Positions 24,505 to 37,308 of a DNA stretch of 64,000 nucleotides are shown in pieces. A program made the translations under genes and the position numbers. Source of the DNA: Cryptomeria japonica (taxonomy: Eukaryota; Streptophyta; Pinopsida; Cupressales; Cupressaceae); contig NC_081410.1 of NCBI RefSeq assembly GCF_030272615.1, positions 144,950,349 to 145,014,348 on the forward strand, given 5' to 3'. The notes under the pieces are model-generated. The model worked only from the letters and a program-made list of their open reading frames with translations. It did no database searches and was not told the origin of the DNA. Each line of letters starts with the position of its first letter. The first letter of the stretch is position 1.

Positions 24505-25200
24505 TGATAAATTTGAACTAGAATAAATAGATAGCAGAAAACTAAACTTATGAACAACACAAACACAAGAACTTTATCCTGGGAAAACCCTCCACCTGAG
24601 GGTGAAGAACCCAGCCCACTCAAAAATGAATTTTATTATCTCTAAAAATGAATACAACTATTGACAGTTTTAGGTTACTATCAATCATACTAAGATAAGT
24701 TTGATTCTCTACAACTCAATCATGACAATGAAGCCAAAGGATACATCTCATATACATTCTTTAAAACTTCATACGTTTGAAAATTCTGAACACAAAAAAC
24801 ATATGATATTACTGATCTGACAAACTTCATACACAATACTCTCAATTTGCTACGAGACAAAATAAGAAGCCAACAATATGACTATCCATTTGCTAAAGAA
24901 GAAGACCCACGAAAATAGAAGAGTGATGTATATAAAGAATCGAATAGAAAGTGAAGAGACTCCATGATGGTTGAGGAAGAGTCACCGACAACCACATAGA
25001 TATTTCAGCGATAGCCACATAGACATCTCATCGACAACCACCAAAGCAATCATATAAACAAAGAAGAATATCGAAAGAAAAATGGAAGCCAACAAAACAA
25101 TGCAAAATAGATAAAGGTAACTAAAGCCATAAAATAAATAAGAGATGGAGAGGAGAATAGATATGCATCTTGAATCTCTATCGTAGCTATAACTTCAATA
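24505..25200 (-). repeat. 5' LTR of copia element B
   Basis: Partner of 12920-13590. On the plus strand it starts TGATAAATTTG and ends CTTCAATA; the terminal CA has become TA, whereas the 3' copy keeps CA. TSD TTGGA follows at 25201-25205. Confidence 0.9.
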
Positions 25201-25205
25201 TTGGA

Positions 25206-26120
25206 TAGGCTCGAGCAATTCAAATTTATACAAACATTACTGTTGTTTTATTCAGATGTTGTGACTGGGTAGAATATATGAAATCGGGGTGATTGTTCAT
25301 GTGTTGGAGGCATTTTATGTAGTTGTGTAATTGAGAGTTGAGTATATAATTAATAGTGGAAAGATATTATTTGCTGCATGGATATTATTTTGGCAGAGCA
25401 TGGTCTTTGGGTTTTCTGTGTGCTGCAGAATCATAGGTGTGAGAGGCTAAGTGATTGCTCGTATAGTAATTATTTTGAGGATGATGTTGGGATTTTGAAG
25501 GAGTTGTGTGTGTTCTAAATTTTGTTGTTCGAAGTTTATGCCTTGAGGAAGGTTGTTGCTCTCAAACTGGGGTCGGTGCTTTGAAGAGGGTTGGTTCTCT
25601 GAGTTGGTCCTCTTTGTGGGGTGGTGTTCACATTTGTAATTGGGTTGGTGTCCATTCTTTGTTATGGAAGTTTCATATGCTGTGGTTTTTCACCTGAAAG
25701 GGTTTTCCATGGTTTGGTGTTAATGTTTTTATTGTTGCTCTTTTTATGTTTTATGTGGTTTCTGCATTTAAAAGTTAATTTTTTTTTACAATACCGATCC
25801 ACCCCCCCTCTTAGTGTTGCCTATGTGCTCTTCAGAGACTTCCATCCTAGCTACAAATTCTTGTTTAATGCTCAGTTGTGTTATTTCTTGGTGTACATTT
25901 TTTCTATCCCCCATCATAATGATGGATCTCTAGGTGTTATCCAAAATGTTTATGCAAAAATATTTTCATAGTTTATTTTGTCTACTATTGTACTTTTTCT
26001 AATTCCTCATTTTCTCCAATTTCACTTTATCTTCTCCAATGCTCTGCTTCTACTCTTGAAGCTAACTCGTATCACTTTTGTCAGTGTGTTTAATTTTTTT
26101 GCATCTATAGCTACCCTATT
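25206..26120. other. No gene seen; continuation of the pre-insertion region
   Basis: T-rich sequence contiguous with 12914 before copia B inserted. On the minus strand AAGAGGGGGGGTGG (about 25818-25801) resembles a retroelement polypurine tract, which would put an old 3' LTR to its left, but no LTR pair was found. Confidence 0.3.
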
Positions 26121-26129
26121 ATAAGATAA

Positions 26130-26400
26130 TCACTCAGAAATGAACCATTTAATTCTCTGTTTTTCAACTAAAGTTTCTTTCATCTTTCTTACTATTGTTT
26201 TCAATTTTTGGTTATACTCATTGATAGTTTCTCCCTCTTTTTGGATAAGTTCCCTCATTTTACTTACTGATAGTTCTCCCTCTTTTTGGATAAGTTCCCT
26301 CATTTTACTTACACTTTCACTTGGGGCCTCTAGATGGTGGAAATGGATCTTAAAATCTTGTTAAGTTTGTTCCAACTAAGGGTATGTTCAAGGTTTATGT
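26130..26400 (-). pseudogene. Gag-like fragment of a retroelement
   Basis: The minus strand reads FKIHFHHLEAPSESVSKMREL, then a 15-codon duplicated unit (SVSKMRELIQKEGE twice, 26240-26330), then TINEYNQKLKTIVRKMKET and KQRIKWFISE before TGA at 26132-26130. The pattern of an aliphatic helix, EYN..LK and WFISE matches the C-terminal part of many retroelement gag proteins. Flanking frames are full of stops. Family assignment is tentative. Confidence 0.5.
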
Positions 26401-28130
26401 TCCTAACCATTTCAATTAGCATCTCTCATTGCTCCTACAAAATCAAAGAGTTTTTACTTAAGGATCTTGAATTGGCATTCTTCTCCAACTAGATTCTGAT
26501 GCAAACAAATGTTCTTGTGCATTTGTAGTATCTTTGCTGAACAATGGCAATTTAATCCTACTTACTTCTCTTGGGGGAAGCGTTTGTGGTCTGTGGTTTC
26601 TCTAGTGTTTGCATTTACATTGTTTCAAGTCTTGTGTGGAAGCTGACATATATTCTATTGGTATTTATTTTATCCCATCTCTTTCTAATTCTATGTCAAA
26701 GTAATTTAATCCTAATTCTTGTCCCAGGCTTACCACAAATTCATCACCTTACTTTTGTAAATTGTTGTAAACTATTTATCCTCTCCTCTTATATCTGTTA
26801 AGTAACATGGGGGATGCAACTTGGTATGAGGGTTCGTCTCATTTTGGTGTCTCTTGGGGTTTCATTAACTCCTTATGACTATTTACTACTTCACTTTCTC
26901 TGTTTGTGTCATTTATTATAATATTCCTGTGAAGTACATTTTTCTTCATTCATTTCTTCCTACTATGCTGTTGTCTTCTTATCCTTTCTTTTGTTTTCTT
27001 CATCCTATCGTATCATTCATTGCCTACCCAATGTGTTGCTAGAGTTAGGAATCTGAGTCCTTCATTTCTTTTAAGTAAATATTTGGAATCAATTGAAACA
27101 TCTTGCACAAGTCCTTTTTCTGTCAGGGGCTTCTCTACTTCTTTGTCTATTTCTTCATCTCTATTCTGACGATGGCTGACTACTTTGGCACTCTGTGCAT
27201 TAATCTCATCTTCCTTGACATCTCTCTTTCTCTTGGTGTTGGCTGGCTACTTTTGGTTCTGTATCCATCCACCTTATCTTTTTGGACATCCTCTTGGTGT
27301 TGTTGGCTGCCTAATTTAGCGCTCTATAAATCCACCTTGTCCATCTAACTATCTTCCTTTGTTTCCTAATTGACAATTCTCCGATTTTTGTCACCCTTTT
27401 TTCTTGTATCTATCATAACTGTTTCCATACCATCTTGTATTTCCTTTTGTAAGTTTGTAAATTCCATAGGTAGTAAAAATTGCATTTTTAGATATTTCTG
27501 TCTTCCTTTTAGATTTCCTTAACTTCAGTTGTTTTTTACTTAATTGATAGACCTCCTTTCCCTCTTCTCTAATTCTTTTTCCCTTTTTGTCTTCATTTTG
27601 TGCTATTCCTTTTGACCTTTTGCTAGTCTATCATTGCCTCTTTTCATTTCCTTTCCCCTTATGCTATTCTTTAGTTTCTTCTTACTAAACATACTTTATT
27701 ATCTCTAGACCCCCTTTTCACCTTATTTTTCCCCAAACAATGAATCTGATTTGCCTCAACAATCACATCTTATTAAAATCCTCTCGTGATGAAACTACTT
27801 GCACAAGAGAAGAATATAATAGAAAATAAAACACAAAAATGATAATAATAAGCCACTACAAGGAAGCAACCTTCAAAAGTTTTCAATAAGAATAGAACTT
27901 GCAATATGATGCCTAACAACAACACACTGCCTCCTATACATAGGGTATCATCAGGTAATATTAGTACCTCAGTCCCAATGAAGCCAACCTTGCTAACAAT
28001 AATTATACTTAAGTACTCATAAATGACTATATTAAGGATTATGTGTGTCACAGTTGATTATCATCTATCCTAATGAAATCAATGAGCTAAGGGCAAAGCA
28101 TGACCCTCCCATTCAAACCAATATTGTCCT
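26401..28130 (-). other. Decayed retroelement sequence, no intact frame
   Basis: The minus strand of 26.8-27.7 kb is Lys/Glu-rich with many stops, as expected of an old gag or leader. Nothing more specific is supported. Confidence 0.3.
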
Positions 28131-28139
28131 TAATCTTAC

Positions 28140-29640
28140 CTATCTAAGGATGCTGCCACAAAAATTCTTCAGCCTCCCATGTCACATCCTCACTAAGTAA
28201 ACTCTTCCACTTGATCAGATACTATATAATTTTTCTCATCTACAACCTCTTATTGCATATCTAGAGGATCATTTCAGGCTCCAAAATGTTTCTACTCCCC
28301 TCATCAGCCTTTGGTAACTCTATATGGGATGAAGTTTGTTGTCCAGTGTCTTTCTCCAAGCAGAGAACATGGAAGACAGATGTTTTTCGTGGACTATGGT
28401 TACTCCAATTTGTAAGCCACACTTCAATTTTCTACAAGATTGATGAGGGTCACAGTACTTAAAGAAAATATTGTTAACCTTCTTCTATTGTTTCAAAGGC
28501 ATTTGCTTATATGGCTGTGGTTGCACAAAAACCTTATGTCTAACATCAAAATGTCTTTCACTTCAATGTTAGTCAGCTTGTTGCTTCATGTGGTTCTACA
28601 CCATTGCCAAGTTCTCTCTGTGACAAGAGAGGACTCTCTATCAGTGTTGAATGCATTCTTCAATTGTTTGAACATTTCGGTGTACCTTAGGATGGTAGAT
28701 CATACCAATAACCTTATCTCCAACATTAGAATGTCTTTCACTTTAATGCTAGTCAGCTTGTTGCTTCATGTGGTTCTAGACCATTGCCAAGTTCTCTTCG
28801 TGACAAGAGATGACTTCCTGCTAGTGTCGAATTTATTCTGCAATTGTTTAAACATTTTGGTGTACCTTAATGGATAAGGTGATGGATGGTGGATCATACC
28901 CCCATGATGTCATCATGCCAATAATGAAGACATTTTGGATGAGGTATGAAAAGAAGTGTATACCACCATTCTGCTAGTGGCAACTATTGAACCCATCTCT
29001 CTTGTTTATTAGACACAAAACAATAGAGCTAATTTTCCACAAATTTGTTGACCACCTTAGTTTGCCCATTAGGTTGGGTATGATAAGAAGAGCTATGCAC
29101 TAGCTGAATACCCAAACATGAGAATAACTCAGTCCAAGAATTACTAGTAAATATAGGATTGTAATCACTTATTATGATCTTCAGGGTCTCATGTAGATTT
29201 TTTATAGTCTCCATAAAAGTTTTTATGTTGCAATTGTACAACGCACAAAAATGAGCATATTTGATGAGTTGATCCACAACAACAATAAAAACAATCCAAT
29301 AGTTAAATCCATAGAAACCTCATCCCACCACTGGCTAAGAATACCAAGAGGCTGCAAAAGATTCAAGGTCTTAATTTTCTGACCCTTGTTTTGCTAACAT
29401 ATCATGCATTCTACAAAAAAAATTCTACATTTTCTCTTTGATCCCATCTCAAAAAAATTCCTTCTTGATTTGATGATGCCTTCAAGAAACCTAAATGCCC
29501 ACAAACTAGAAAAGCATGACCTAGTGGTTGACGGCTGAGTTCTTACAAATATACAAACTATCCTTGTACCATAGAGTCCCCTTTCTGCATGAATTTTTTT
29601 ACATGCTTGAATCTTGTTGGAGCTTCTCAATGAGATTATG
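28140..29640 (-). pseudogene. Decayed Ty3/gypsy chromovirus: integrase and chromodomain
   Basis: Minus strand, from high to low coordinates with frequent frame changes: integrase zinc region (LWYKDSLYICKNS near 29570, ICxQNKG near 29395), WWDEVSMDLTIG (29310), integrase core at 29277-29029 (KYAHF, ISDYNPIFTSNSWTELFS, HTQPNGQTKVVNKF), a C-terminal stretch ENLAMV-NHMKQQAD-H-SER (28880-28440) and a chromodomain-like YLIKWKSLL followed by EDVTWEAEEFLW (about 28230-28150). Stops fall at expected Gln positions in several places. The C-terminal segment is duplicated. It is too decayed to be active, and its LTRs were not found. Confidence 0.8.
28510..28875 (-). repeat. Tandem duplication of about 180 bp in the gypsy integrase C-terminus
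   Basis: The blocks at about 28530-28690 and 28710-28870 match closely: AATGTCTTTCACTT(C/T)AATG, GTCAGCTTGTTGCTTCATGT, CATTGCCAAGTTCTCT and TTGGTGTACCTTA occur in both. Confidence 0.85.
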
Positions 29641-30300
29641 TGTACCTATGTCATTCTTCCATTCTAAAACCATCTCACCCACCCAATTGACCTCAAAGAT
29701 GGACATGATTCCCAATAATGACCTCAATAATGTTTGTAAGATGGTCAGAGATCATCCTTGCATAAGTATCATCGATCATATTAGGAAGAGCAGAGAAAAT
29801 CCATCTATACATGACATTGGTTGCATTGCACATAGTGCATATATATAATATCCCATTGATCATTTTACATACACCTAATGGTCGAATCAGATATGCACAA
29901 CAGTTCATAAACATATAAAAGACATACAAGATGTGCAAATGGAAGACATGAATAATCAGTCCTGGAAGAGCATATATCTGAAATATAACAGCAGATATAT
30001 TGCAGATTTAAAAGGGAGAATATGGAGATTCTGTAAGCATAACTATGAAGACTCAATGAGATTTGTGAGGTTGATGCTTCATAAGTAGGAGATGAAAGGG
30101 AAAGTTTATCCACATGATACTATTGTCAAAATAGAAAAGCTATCGAGATAAGCTCCTTTCCGAATGGTTCTTGAATTTTGAATTAAATGTTATAATAAAA
30201 TGTCCTCATATATTTGATAAGATTATATTTATAAACATATTACCATCCTTACTTTAAGTTAAATTTGTTGTTTCAGGACTAAATCGAGGTGAATTCCGAA
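29641..30300. other. No gene seen between integrase and RT fragments
   Basis: The RNase H expected here is not recognisable. 29860-30290 breaks the element and looks unrelated, so it may be a separate non-coding insertion, but no TSD was identified. Confidence 0.35.
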
Positions 30301-30560
30301 TGGGGACAGTACCGTACCTTCCTCTGATACAAAGTGACCCAACACACTTGGAAGACTTGACATAAAGCTAATGTTGTTCAATAGTTTCCAAAACTTGATG
30401 CAATTGTTCCTCCCATGATTTGATATAAATTAAGATATCATTTTAAGAAAACTAAGAAAACTTTCAAAAAATGGCCTGAAGGATGAGTTCATCAAACATT
30501 GAAATGTAGAAGGTGCATTTGCGAGGCCGAAAGTCATCACCAAAAATTCAAAGTGGCCCT
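30300..30560 (-). pseudogene. Gypsy reverse transcriptase fragment
   Basis: The minus strand reads [19 protein letters not shown] (30545-30500) and then a degenerate [28 protein letters not shown] (about 30470-30390) across frames, the PFGLTNAP...DDILIYS region of Ty3/gypsy RT. It probably belongs with the integrase remnant at 28.1-29.6 kb. Confidence 0.65.
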
Positions 30561-30871
30561 TGATTCATAAATTCTCGAGACATATCCTTATAGAAAATTT
30601 AAAATCACAAAACCAAAAATTTAATATTGTGCTACTCAATTCATAATTAAATGACAACTATTTATAAACACACGACTATGCTACACTAATAAAATAAAGT
30701 GTTGCAACATAATACCATATTTGAGTTTGGAAAACCTCAAAGTGATGTGAAGAATGTGTTTGTAGAGGTAACTTATTTTCTACCCAATATATTACTCATA
30801 AAATGGATGATGTACCATATAATCGTTCTCCCTTACTTGAAGAAGATACAACACATGATTGTCCTCCCTAG
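30561..30871. other. No gene seen
   Basis: AT-rich flank of the solo LTR, without coding signal. Confidence 0.4.
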
Positions 30872-30876
30872 CTTAC

Positions 30877-33230
30877 TGTAATGCCCCCTTCTCCACAATG
30901 ATTAGTTCAGCTGGCCGTTAGCCTATTTCAGAGGCCCGTAGGCTAGTCAGGAGTAGAAATTAGGGTTTCCTATTTTCTAGGAGGATTCTTTGGTATTTTC
31001 AGGGGGTGTATGTGGGAGTTTGACAGTTTGGATTATGGATTCCTTCTGGGTTTTCAGAGAGCTTTAGGATGGTTCAACATGCATTTGCATCGGGTGACTT
31101 TTTCTGGACTTACTATTTTTAGTAAGTGTGATGACTACTCAGAATGTGGTTAAAATCACTTTGGAAACACTTACTATTTTTATCAGTATGCTATTTTTAG
31201 TAAGTACTATTTTTAGCAGTTCTATTTTTAGCGGGATGTCAGCAGGCTTGTTCAGATGGCTATTTCTGGCAAGTCAGTTTGAGTAGTTGGTCTTCCCTCA
31301 TTTTTTGGTGCTATTCTTGGCAAGGGTTCCTCAGCGCAGTTCAATGACTATTTCTGGCATGACAATTCTGTCAACTTGTTTCCCCATATCCTTGGAGCTT
31401 GTTTTGGCAGGTTCAGTATTTGATGAAAAATGGTGTTTAAAATTAAATTATAACTTAAGGCAAAGGTTGGATGATTTATTTAAAAGGGATTGCTTAAGTT
31501 ATATTCATATATAAGTCATTTCCTTAATTATATATTGGGCAATTTATTGTTGAGGAAAAATACTTTATAAAGTGAAATATTAATTAGGCAAGATGGACGC
31601 CTTATGGAGAAATAAGTTAATTTTATAATATATTTCACTTATCTACCTTGGATGCCACATTATGATTTTATTGTCATTTTTATAAAGAATATTTGCTCCT
31701 ATGAGAAGGTCGAATTGGAGAAAGGAGAAATGAAATGTAATTTCAAAATAATGTGAATTAAATGTGCATTTGGGTTTGGCGTTCATTTGGAGGGAATGTG
31801 AATTTGAATTTGAGCCCTCAAAATCTATAAATGAGAGTGTTGGGCTTCTCATTTGGCATCTCAGACAATTTACACTGTTATGCTGTCGGATTAACTCCAG
31901 ACAATCTTTGAGGGTGAATACCTCCTAGGGCTCTTGACAGACTTTGAGTGTGAGACATCGCTCCTAGCTGTGATTAGATTTTCTGAATGTGTGGTTTGAT
32001 TTTAGTGTGCATTTTCAGATTCTCAGTGTGGTGTGGATTTCAGTGTTGCTGGTTTTTGGTGTGGCTAAAGCGAAGATTCAATCGTATCTCCTTGCCTGTG
32101 CAATCGATTATTCTGGGTAATAGCTTGTTGGAAGCGTATCTGGAGGGTGATCATTCTTCTACCTTGGTGTTTCATTTGGTGTTCTTTCTGATTTTTGGCA
32201 GCAAATAGAACTTTTCAGCTGGATCATACCATCTCTTGGCTGCCTTGGGTTGCGTGTTGGCTATTTTTGGTGTTCGCAGTGTAGGTTTGAGTCTCTGGTT
32301 GCATCGCCTTAGTCATAGCTTTCATTTTCTTCCATTTTTGTGTCATTTGGAGTTGATTTGGAGAAGTTATGAGCATTTTGGGGTGTTCGTTGCTTGCTGG
32401 TCTGCGTATTTTTTGTGCATGTTATTGGTTTTCAGAATTTCATAGTTGTGTTAGAAGAGATTTTTGGTGTGAGTAGTCTAAGTTCGTTTGGGAGTGATTA
32501 TCTATTATTGTTGCAGCTATTGGACTTGTTATCAACACTTGATTCTTCATTCTATATGATTTTAATGCTGGTTAGTAGTACTAACAACAAAGTTATGTTA
32601 TTTCTTAGTCCCACTGAATAAATGGAAGAGGATGGCTATGCCGCCTATCTTTGGGATAGTGATATTTCATGTATTGATAATCCATAATGTGCATTGTAAA
32701 GCTAGTTAGTAGTACTAGCAGCTATCTTTTGGATTATTGCTTGTAGTCCCATTGCGTAAGTGGAAGAGGCTGGCTTAGCTGCCTATTTTGAATATTTTGT
32801 AATAGTGTCCTCCCGCTGCATAAGCGGTTGAGTTGATTGTAATGTTGTCCTCCCGCTGAATAAGTGGTGGAGTTGATAGTAAATTTCATTTCTAGTCCTC
32901 CTACTACATAAGCGGTAGAGTGATTGTTCTTCAGTTTCTTGTATTATCCTTGGTTGGTTTACCGCCAAGTGATCTTTAATATTCTCCATAACCCACTGAA
33001 AAGTGGAAGGGGTTGGCTTGCCATCCGAGCATTGTATTATTTCCAGTTATTTGAAGCTAACGATCTCCTCAACACCATATGCTCTCACCTTCCCATATTG
33101 GGCACTTGGTGATCAGAAAGTGGAAGGGTTACAACTTCAGCATTATTGTATCTTGATTTCCTAACCTTAATGGGTTCTTGTTGTGATTTTAACTGGAAAC
33201 AAATTGAAAAAAATTGTTGGGGATATTACA
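30877..33230 (+). mobile_element. Solo LTR of the A/G gypsy family
   Basis: Starts TGTAATGCCCCCTTCT and ends GGGGATATTACA, like the LTRs at 37309, 44048 and 61678. It is flanked by the 5-bp TSD CTTAC (30872-30876 and 33231-33235) with no internal sequence, the product expected of LTR-LTR recombination. At 2354 bp it is longer than its relatives (1.8-1.9 kb). It carries the U3 palindrome at 31108-31127, a second partial copy at 31169 with an expanded CTATTTTTAG series up to about 31235, and the hairpin array at about 32610-33120. The short frames inside are not genes. Confidence 0.92.
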
Positions 33231-33235
33231 CTTAC

Positions 33236-36200
33236 TTAAACCCAAGCTCACATTCCACATATATAGGTGTCCAAAGCCTTGAGAAATGAAGAGACGTGTG
33301 ATTTTTCATCTCCTCTTGGAAATGGAAGAGAAAAAGTACTTCCTTTCTCCTCCTTTGTGAGACTTTTCGCCTCCCTAGATGAAAATGACAAAATACAATG
33401 TTCTCCTTCCCTTAAAATCGACAAAATAGATAAGACAAAGTGGGATGTCCATATTTATACATATGTCCATGTTTATACATCTTTTGTTTAAACAAATCTA
33501 CATTGTCGTCCTAGACAATACTGCCATTGTGTTATAGTCCAATGTACTTTTTCCTACTTTATTTCTTCATACTTTTATTCAACAACTATACGTGATCACC
33601 TCACATGGAGAAAGGTAGCCTATACATTGAGGTATACAACCTCTACCTATGCCCTCATAGGACCCTAATTCCATACGTAGCCATAAAAGTCAGCACCTGT
33701 ACATGGCTTAGCACTATAACTGGAAGAGAGGTTCCTAATTCAAAACAAATAGATTAGAATTGACTAATCTAGGAGTATACACAAGTCTTATAGCTTTAGG
33801 ATTAAATTACACAATTACATAAGATCATTTGGATCCAACATAAGATTGCCTCTACTCAGTAGATAAACAAACTGGCCATAAGGTGGTCTACCCTTACACT
33901 TTATCAAATAATCCTTCAAAAACATGATATATATTAAATACGAGTTATAAGGCTTTCTTAAGTCTTTCCTATTCTTCTAATGCCCATTTGGCCTCATTTG
34001 AAGCCTACTAAAGATGATAGGTCAACAGGCTAGGAACAACCTCGAACCTTGGAGTTATCCCCCCCAGACCCTACCCCTACGGAATTGAAGTCACATGGGC
34101 ATCTTTCACCCAAGGGCCACCTACGTTCCCACTTCCAAATGAGTCAATGTCACACATAGTTCTCCTTACAAGGTCTCTCAAAAGACACCTACTCACATGT
34201 TCCCAAGGTTTCATCATATCAGCTTTCAAGCTAGGCATACTACTCGGCACAAATTACCTTGGTTCACAAAAACTCATAGGAAGGCAATTCCATTGGAAAT
34301 ACATATAATATATTCTATACTAGGCTCTTATACTGAAGGAGCCAATAAATAGTCTTTACCCCAATACCCAAACACCAAGATTTTGTTAACGTTTCCATTC
34401 AAATTAAAATAGTTAACAGTAGTTAGGTAATCATAAGTAGGCTCACCTTTTAACAATCCATACCATAACTCTTCCATCCATGTAGGTCATTATCTTTAAT
34501 TTAAGCCCCGTCCCATTATTTAACACAAATATCATTATCCTCTTATAGATTCACCTCCTTGACATAGGGGTTGGGTTGATCTCTCGATTCTCTTTGTTTA
34601 CATAACTACACAACTCCTAGACCAAGACACCATTCCATAATGGGGATATAAATGAGAAATTATATTATTGATCATAATTAGCACATCCCAAAAGGTTTAT
34701 ATCTTGATGCAACCCTAGTAAGGTTTAATCGACTAGCTCACAAGAATGAACAACAACCACTAGACACATCATTATAGAATTGGGGTCCCTTACTACTGCT
34801 AATTGTGCCTGATTAGTGCATAAGTCATACTCAAACATATAGCAACACTATATCCTTTATATCATTGTATGAAGATGTACATTTAACAATGAGTAATAAT
34901 GCCCTCTAATCTCTTCTATCTTACAGTGTAATCCACACCCTTATTTTAGTCTCGTTCATTATCTACATAATATTTGCATTTGCCACTTATAAATAATTAT
35001 GATCTTAATGGTCATCAATAAGATATTAGGAGATGTCATACCGAATTATTAAGGATGGTTATTAACTTCGTCTCATCAACTAAATGATATAATCAAACAA
35101 TAATGTGATACAACTATAGTACCTTCCCTTAGCTCACAAGATAGTTGAAATATTATGATTCTTATATTTAAGAGGTCTATGATCATTACATAGCTATATA
35201 AAGCCTATACTCCTAGATTTGAATTGGATTACCCAAAAGTGTCAACTTATAACAATATTAAAATATGAGTACAATATAGTCTTAGCCTTGTAATGAAGTC
35301 CATTTCACCTATGTTGTTAAGTAACCATAAGCCTAACTTGCTCATATCAATGATAGTTATCTTATCAAGCTATAATAATACTAACATATCCTCAAATTAG
35401 TTATTAATATATATTATTCTTAGTAAACCTAATTAGCCACTTGTGACATTGAAGACTTCCAAATGGTGAGTCAACTATCATTTATCTTATATAATTTCTA
35501 TCATATAGTAGTAATCAAGGACATAGTAGTCCTAAGAGTTTATGTCCAATTTCTCATGTTAGTTGACCAACAAAATGATACCCTTTTAATATGAAGTTTA
35601 ATTAGTAATAAGGAGTTATAGTTGCTCATTGACAACCCATCATACATCAATTTGTAAACTTGATTATTAATAACAAGCATATCCCAAGTAGATGTTAGAT
35701 TATATCCTTAAATAAATATTAACAAGAAATTACCTAAGGTTGCACCCATTCTTTTGGTGCATGTGAAGTAAATTTCCATATTAGCCAACATTCAAGGTAG
35801 TATATTCTTTTTTTCTTCCTAGTGATAGGATAATTCAGCAAAGACACCATATCTAGTTTGAAAGATACCACTCATCTAAACTATGATTGTCCACAAAATA
35901 CATGTACAAAGAATTATATAATACCATGACACCTATGTTATATCATATCTTATATTTTCCAACCAAATTATACTAGACTTATATTTAGAAATTATTAAAA
36001 ATTAAGATTTGAAACCCAAGATTGCAATTTAATCATTGTGGAGTGCAATTGATTAAAAGCCATTATAAGTCTTAGAATTAAAGTTTAAAGCTTACCCCAC
36101 ATAATGTTCAAGAAGTGGTAGTATTATATAGAGTCTCGACCCAATCTAATCTTAGGTTACATGATCAATTCCCAAAAGAAGTTATACTAAAAATCCCCCA

Positions 36201-36400
36201 ATGAACATGTAACCAAATGCTCAAATGATTTAATGGGTGACGTAATTGCTTAATCAAAATCAGTTTATGAATAAGAAAAAAGCATTGAGATATATTCATT
36301 TACCTTAGCATCATAGTCCACTTCTACAAATTTGAAGTCGATTCCAAAGCAATGAAAGAGAATATAGACCAAAGAACATGCACAAAGACACATACCAGTA
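33236..36400. other. About 3.2 kb with no gene seen
   Basis: AT-rich, stops throughout all frames and no repeat unit or domain recognised. It may be very old element sequence. Confidence 0.45.
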
Positions 36401-36880
36401 ATCGGTTGCATTTATTCACCCCTATTGCTCACATTGTGGATTCTTTTGCGGCAGACTAGAACCCTTCCTTTGTCCACATGTGGCTTTCTTCCTCTTTGAG
36501 ATATAGTCTCATTGAATGCAATGATTGCATAATATGATTGTTTCCAAACTCCCATTTTGGTAGCAAGCATGGAGGATGATAGAAAAGAATGAAGCATTTT
36601 TGTCAAACAATTTAGATTCCTCGCTTATACCTCCACATCGTGGTCTTTACAGAGTGACTCTGTGCCTACTAGTGTGGTTGCAACTATAACATCAGACAAA
36701 ATCTTCTATCCTTCACACTTTGATGGACGTCCACTTCTCATTTCCAAACTACCATTTTGTTAGCAGGCACAAAGAATGATAGCAAGGGTTGAGGCATTCT
36801 ATCAAAAAATTCACATGCATTGTCTAGCCTTCCACAATTTGCACATGTCTACCCGGAAAGTTGCAACTACCACATTTAAA
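36400..36880 (-). pseudogene. Second PPR gene remnant, heavily decayed
   Basis: On the minus strand from about 36878 the reading shifts among frames but keeps PPR signature order: VVVAT-RVDM, C-NCGRLDNACEFFDRMPQ, PANKMVVWK, DVHQSVKDRR, IVATTLV and a second LATKMGVWK (also readable as HACYQNGSLE in another frame). It lines up with the plus-strand fragment at 21.3-22.06 kb ([38 protein letters not shown]). A half-conserved duplication (TTCCAAACT(C/A)CCATTTTG(G/T) at 36542 and 36749) reflects the PPR repeat. No function remains. Confidence 0.65.
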
Positions 36881-37303
36881 AAAAAACTCATCTCTTCTTT
36901 ATGCCTTTAGTGATGTCCATACCCCATTCTCAAAGCTCTTCATTGCTTTTCACCTTCAGTTGTGGGTGCAGGTTTGGGGATCTTATCTTGCACGCCAAAA
37001 AAAATGACCCTTGACCAACAAGATCTCTTCTTCTTTTTTCTTTGTGGATAGCTTTGGAGAAGGGATGTCATGATTATTAATGGCATTTCCCCCTTTTATG
37101 ATTGTACTATACTTGCACCTCCAACACAAGTCATGGGTGAGAGCAGTGGACGCCATCCTTCTTAATTGTATGACATAAATAGTCTATTCATGGCACTCCC
37201 TACCCACCTCTTGCCCATGCCTATTTCGTCAACTTGTCTCCTTGCATTTACTTAAATGCATTTTCCTCTCAATCAACCTACGTGGAAGTGGCTGACGTGG
37301 GGG
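36881..37303. other. No gene seen
   Basis: Flank of element A. It does not resemble the continuation of element C protease, so element C was apparently already truncated at the insertion point. Confidence 0.4.
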
Positions 37304-37308
37304 ATGTG

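Larger units (their letters stand above)
12920..25200 (-). mobile_element. Ty1/copia LTR retrotransposon B, split by about 7.65 kb of foreign DNA
   Basis: Both LTRs are present (12920-13590 and 24505-25200) with matching ends and the 5-bp TSD TTGGA at 12915-12919 and 25201-25205. On the minus strand the order is 5' LTR, primer site TGGTATCACAGC (24504-24493), gag-protease-integrase (24416 to about 22522), foreign sequence (about 22521-14871), C-terminal reverse transcriptase and RNase H (14870-13970), polypurine tract beside 13591, 3' LTR. Integrase C-terminus and the first part of reverse transcriptase, about 1.4 kb, are absent at the split. The 5' coding half is still open while the 3' half has stops and a frameshift. 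Confidence 0.9.

Noticed and set aside
25506-27348. Several 60-116 codon open frames on the plus strand (Phe/Leu-rich)
   Set aside because: T-rich sequence gives Phe/Leu-rich frames by chance; the minus strand carries the gag-like reading.
31987-32621. Plus-strand open frames in the solo LTR
   Set aside because: They lie wholly inside a non-coding LTR bounded by TSDs.
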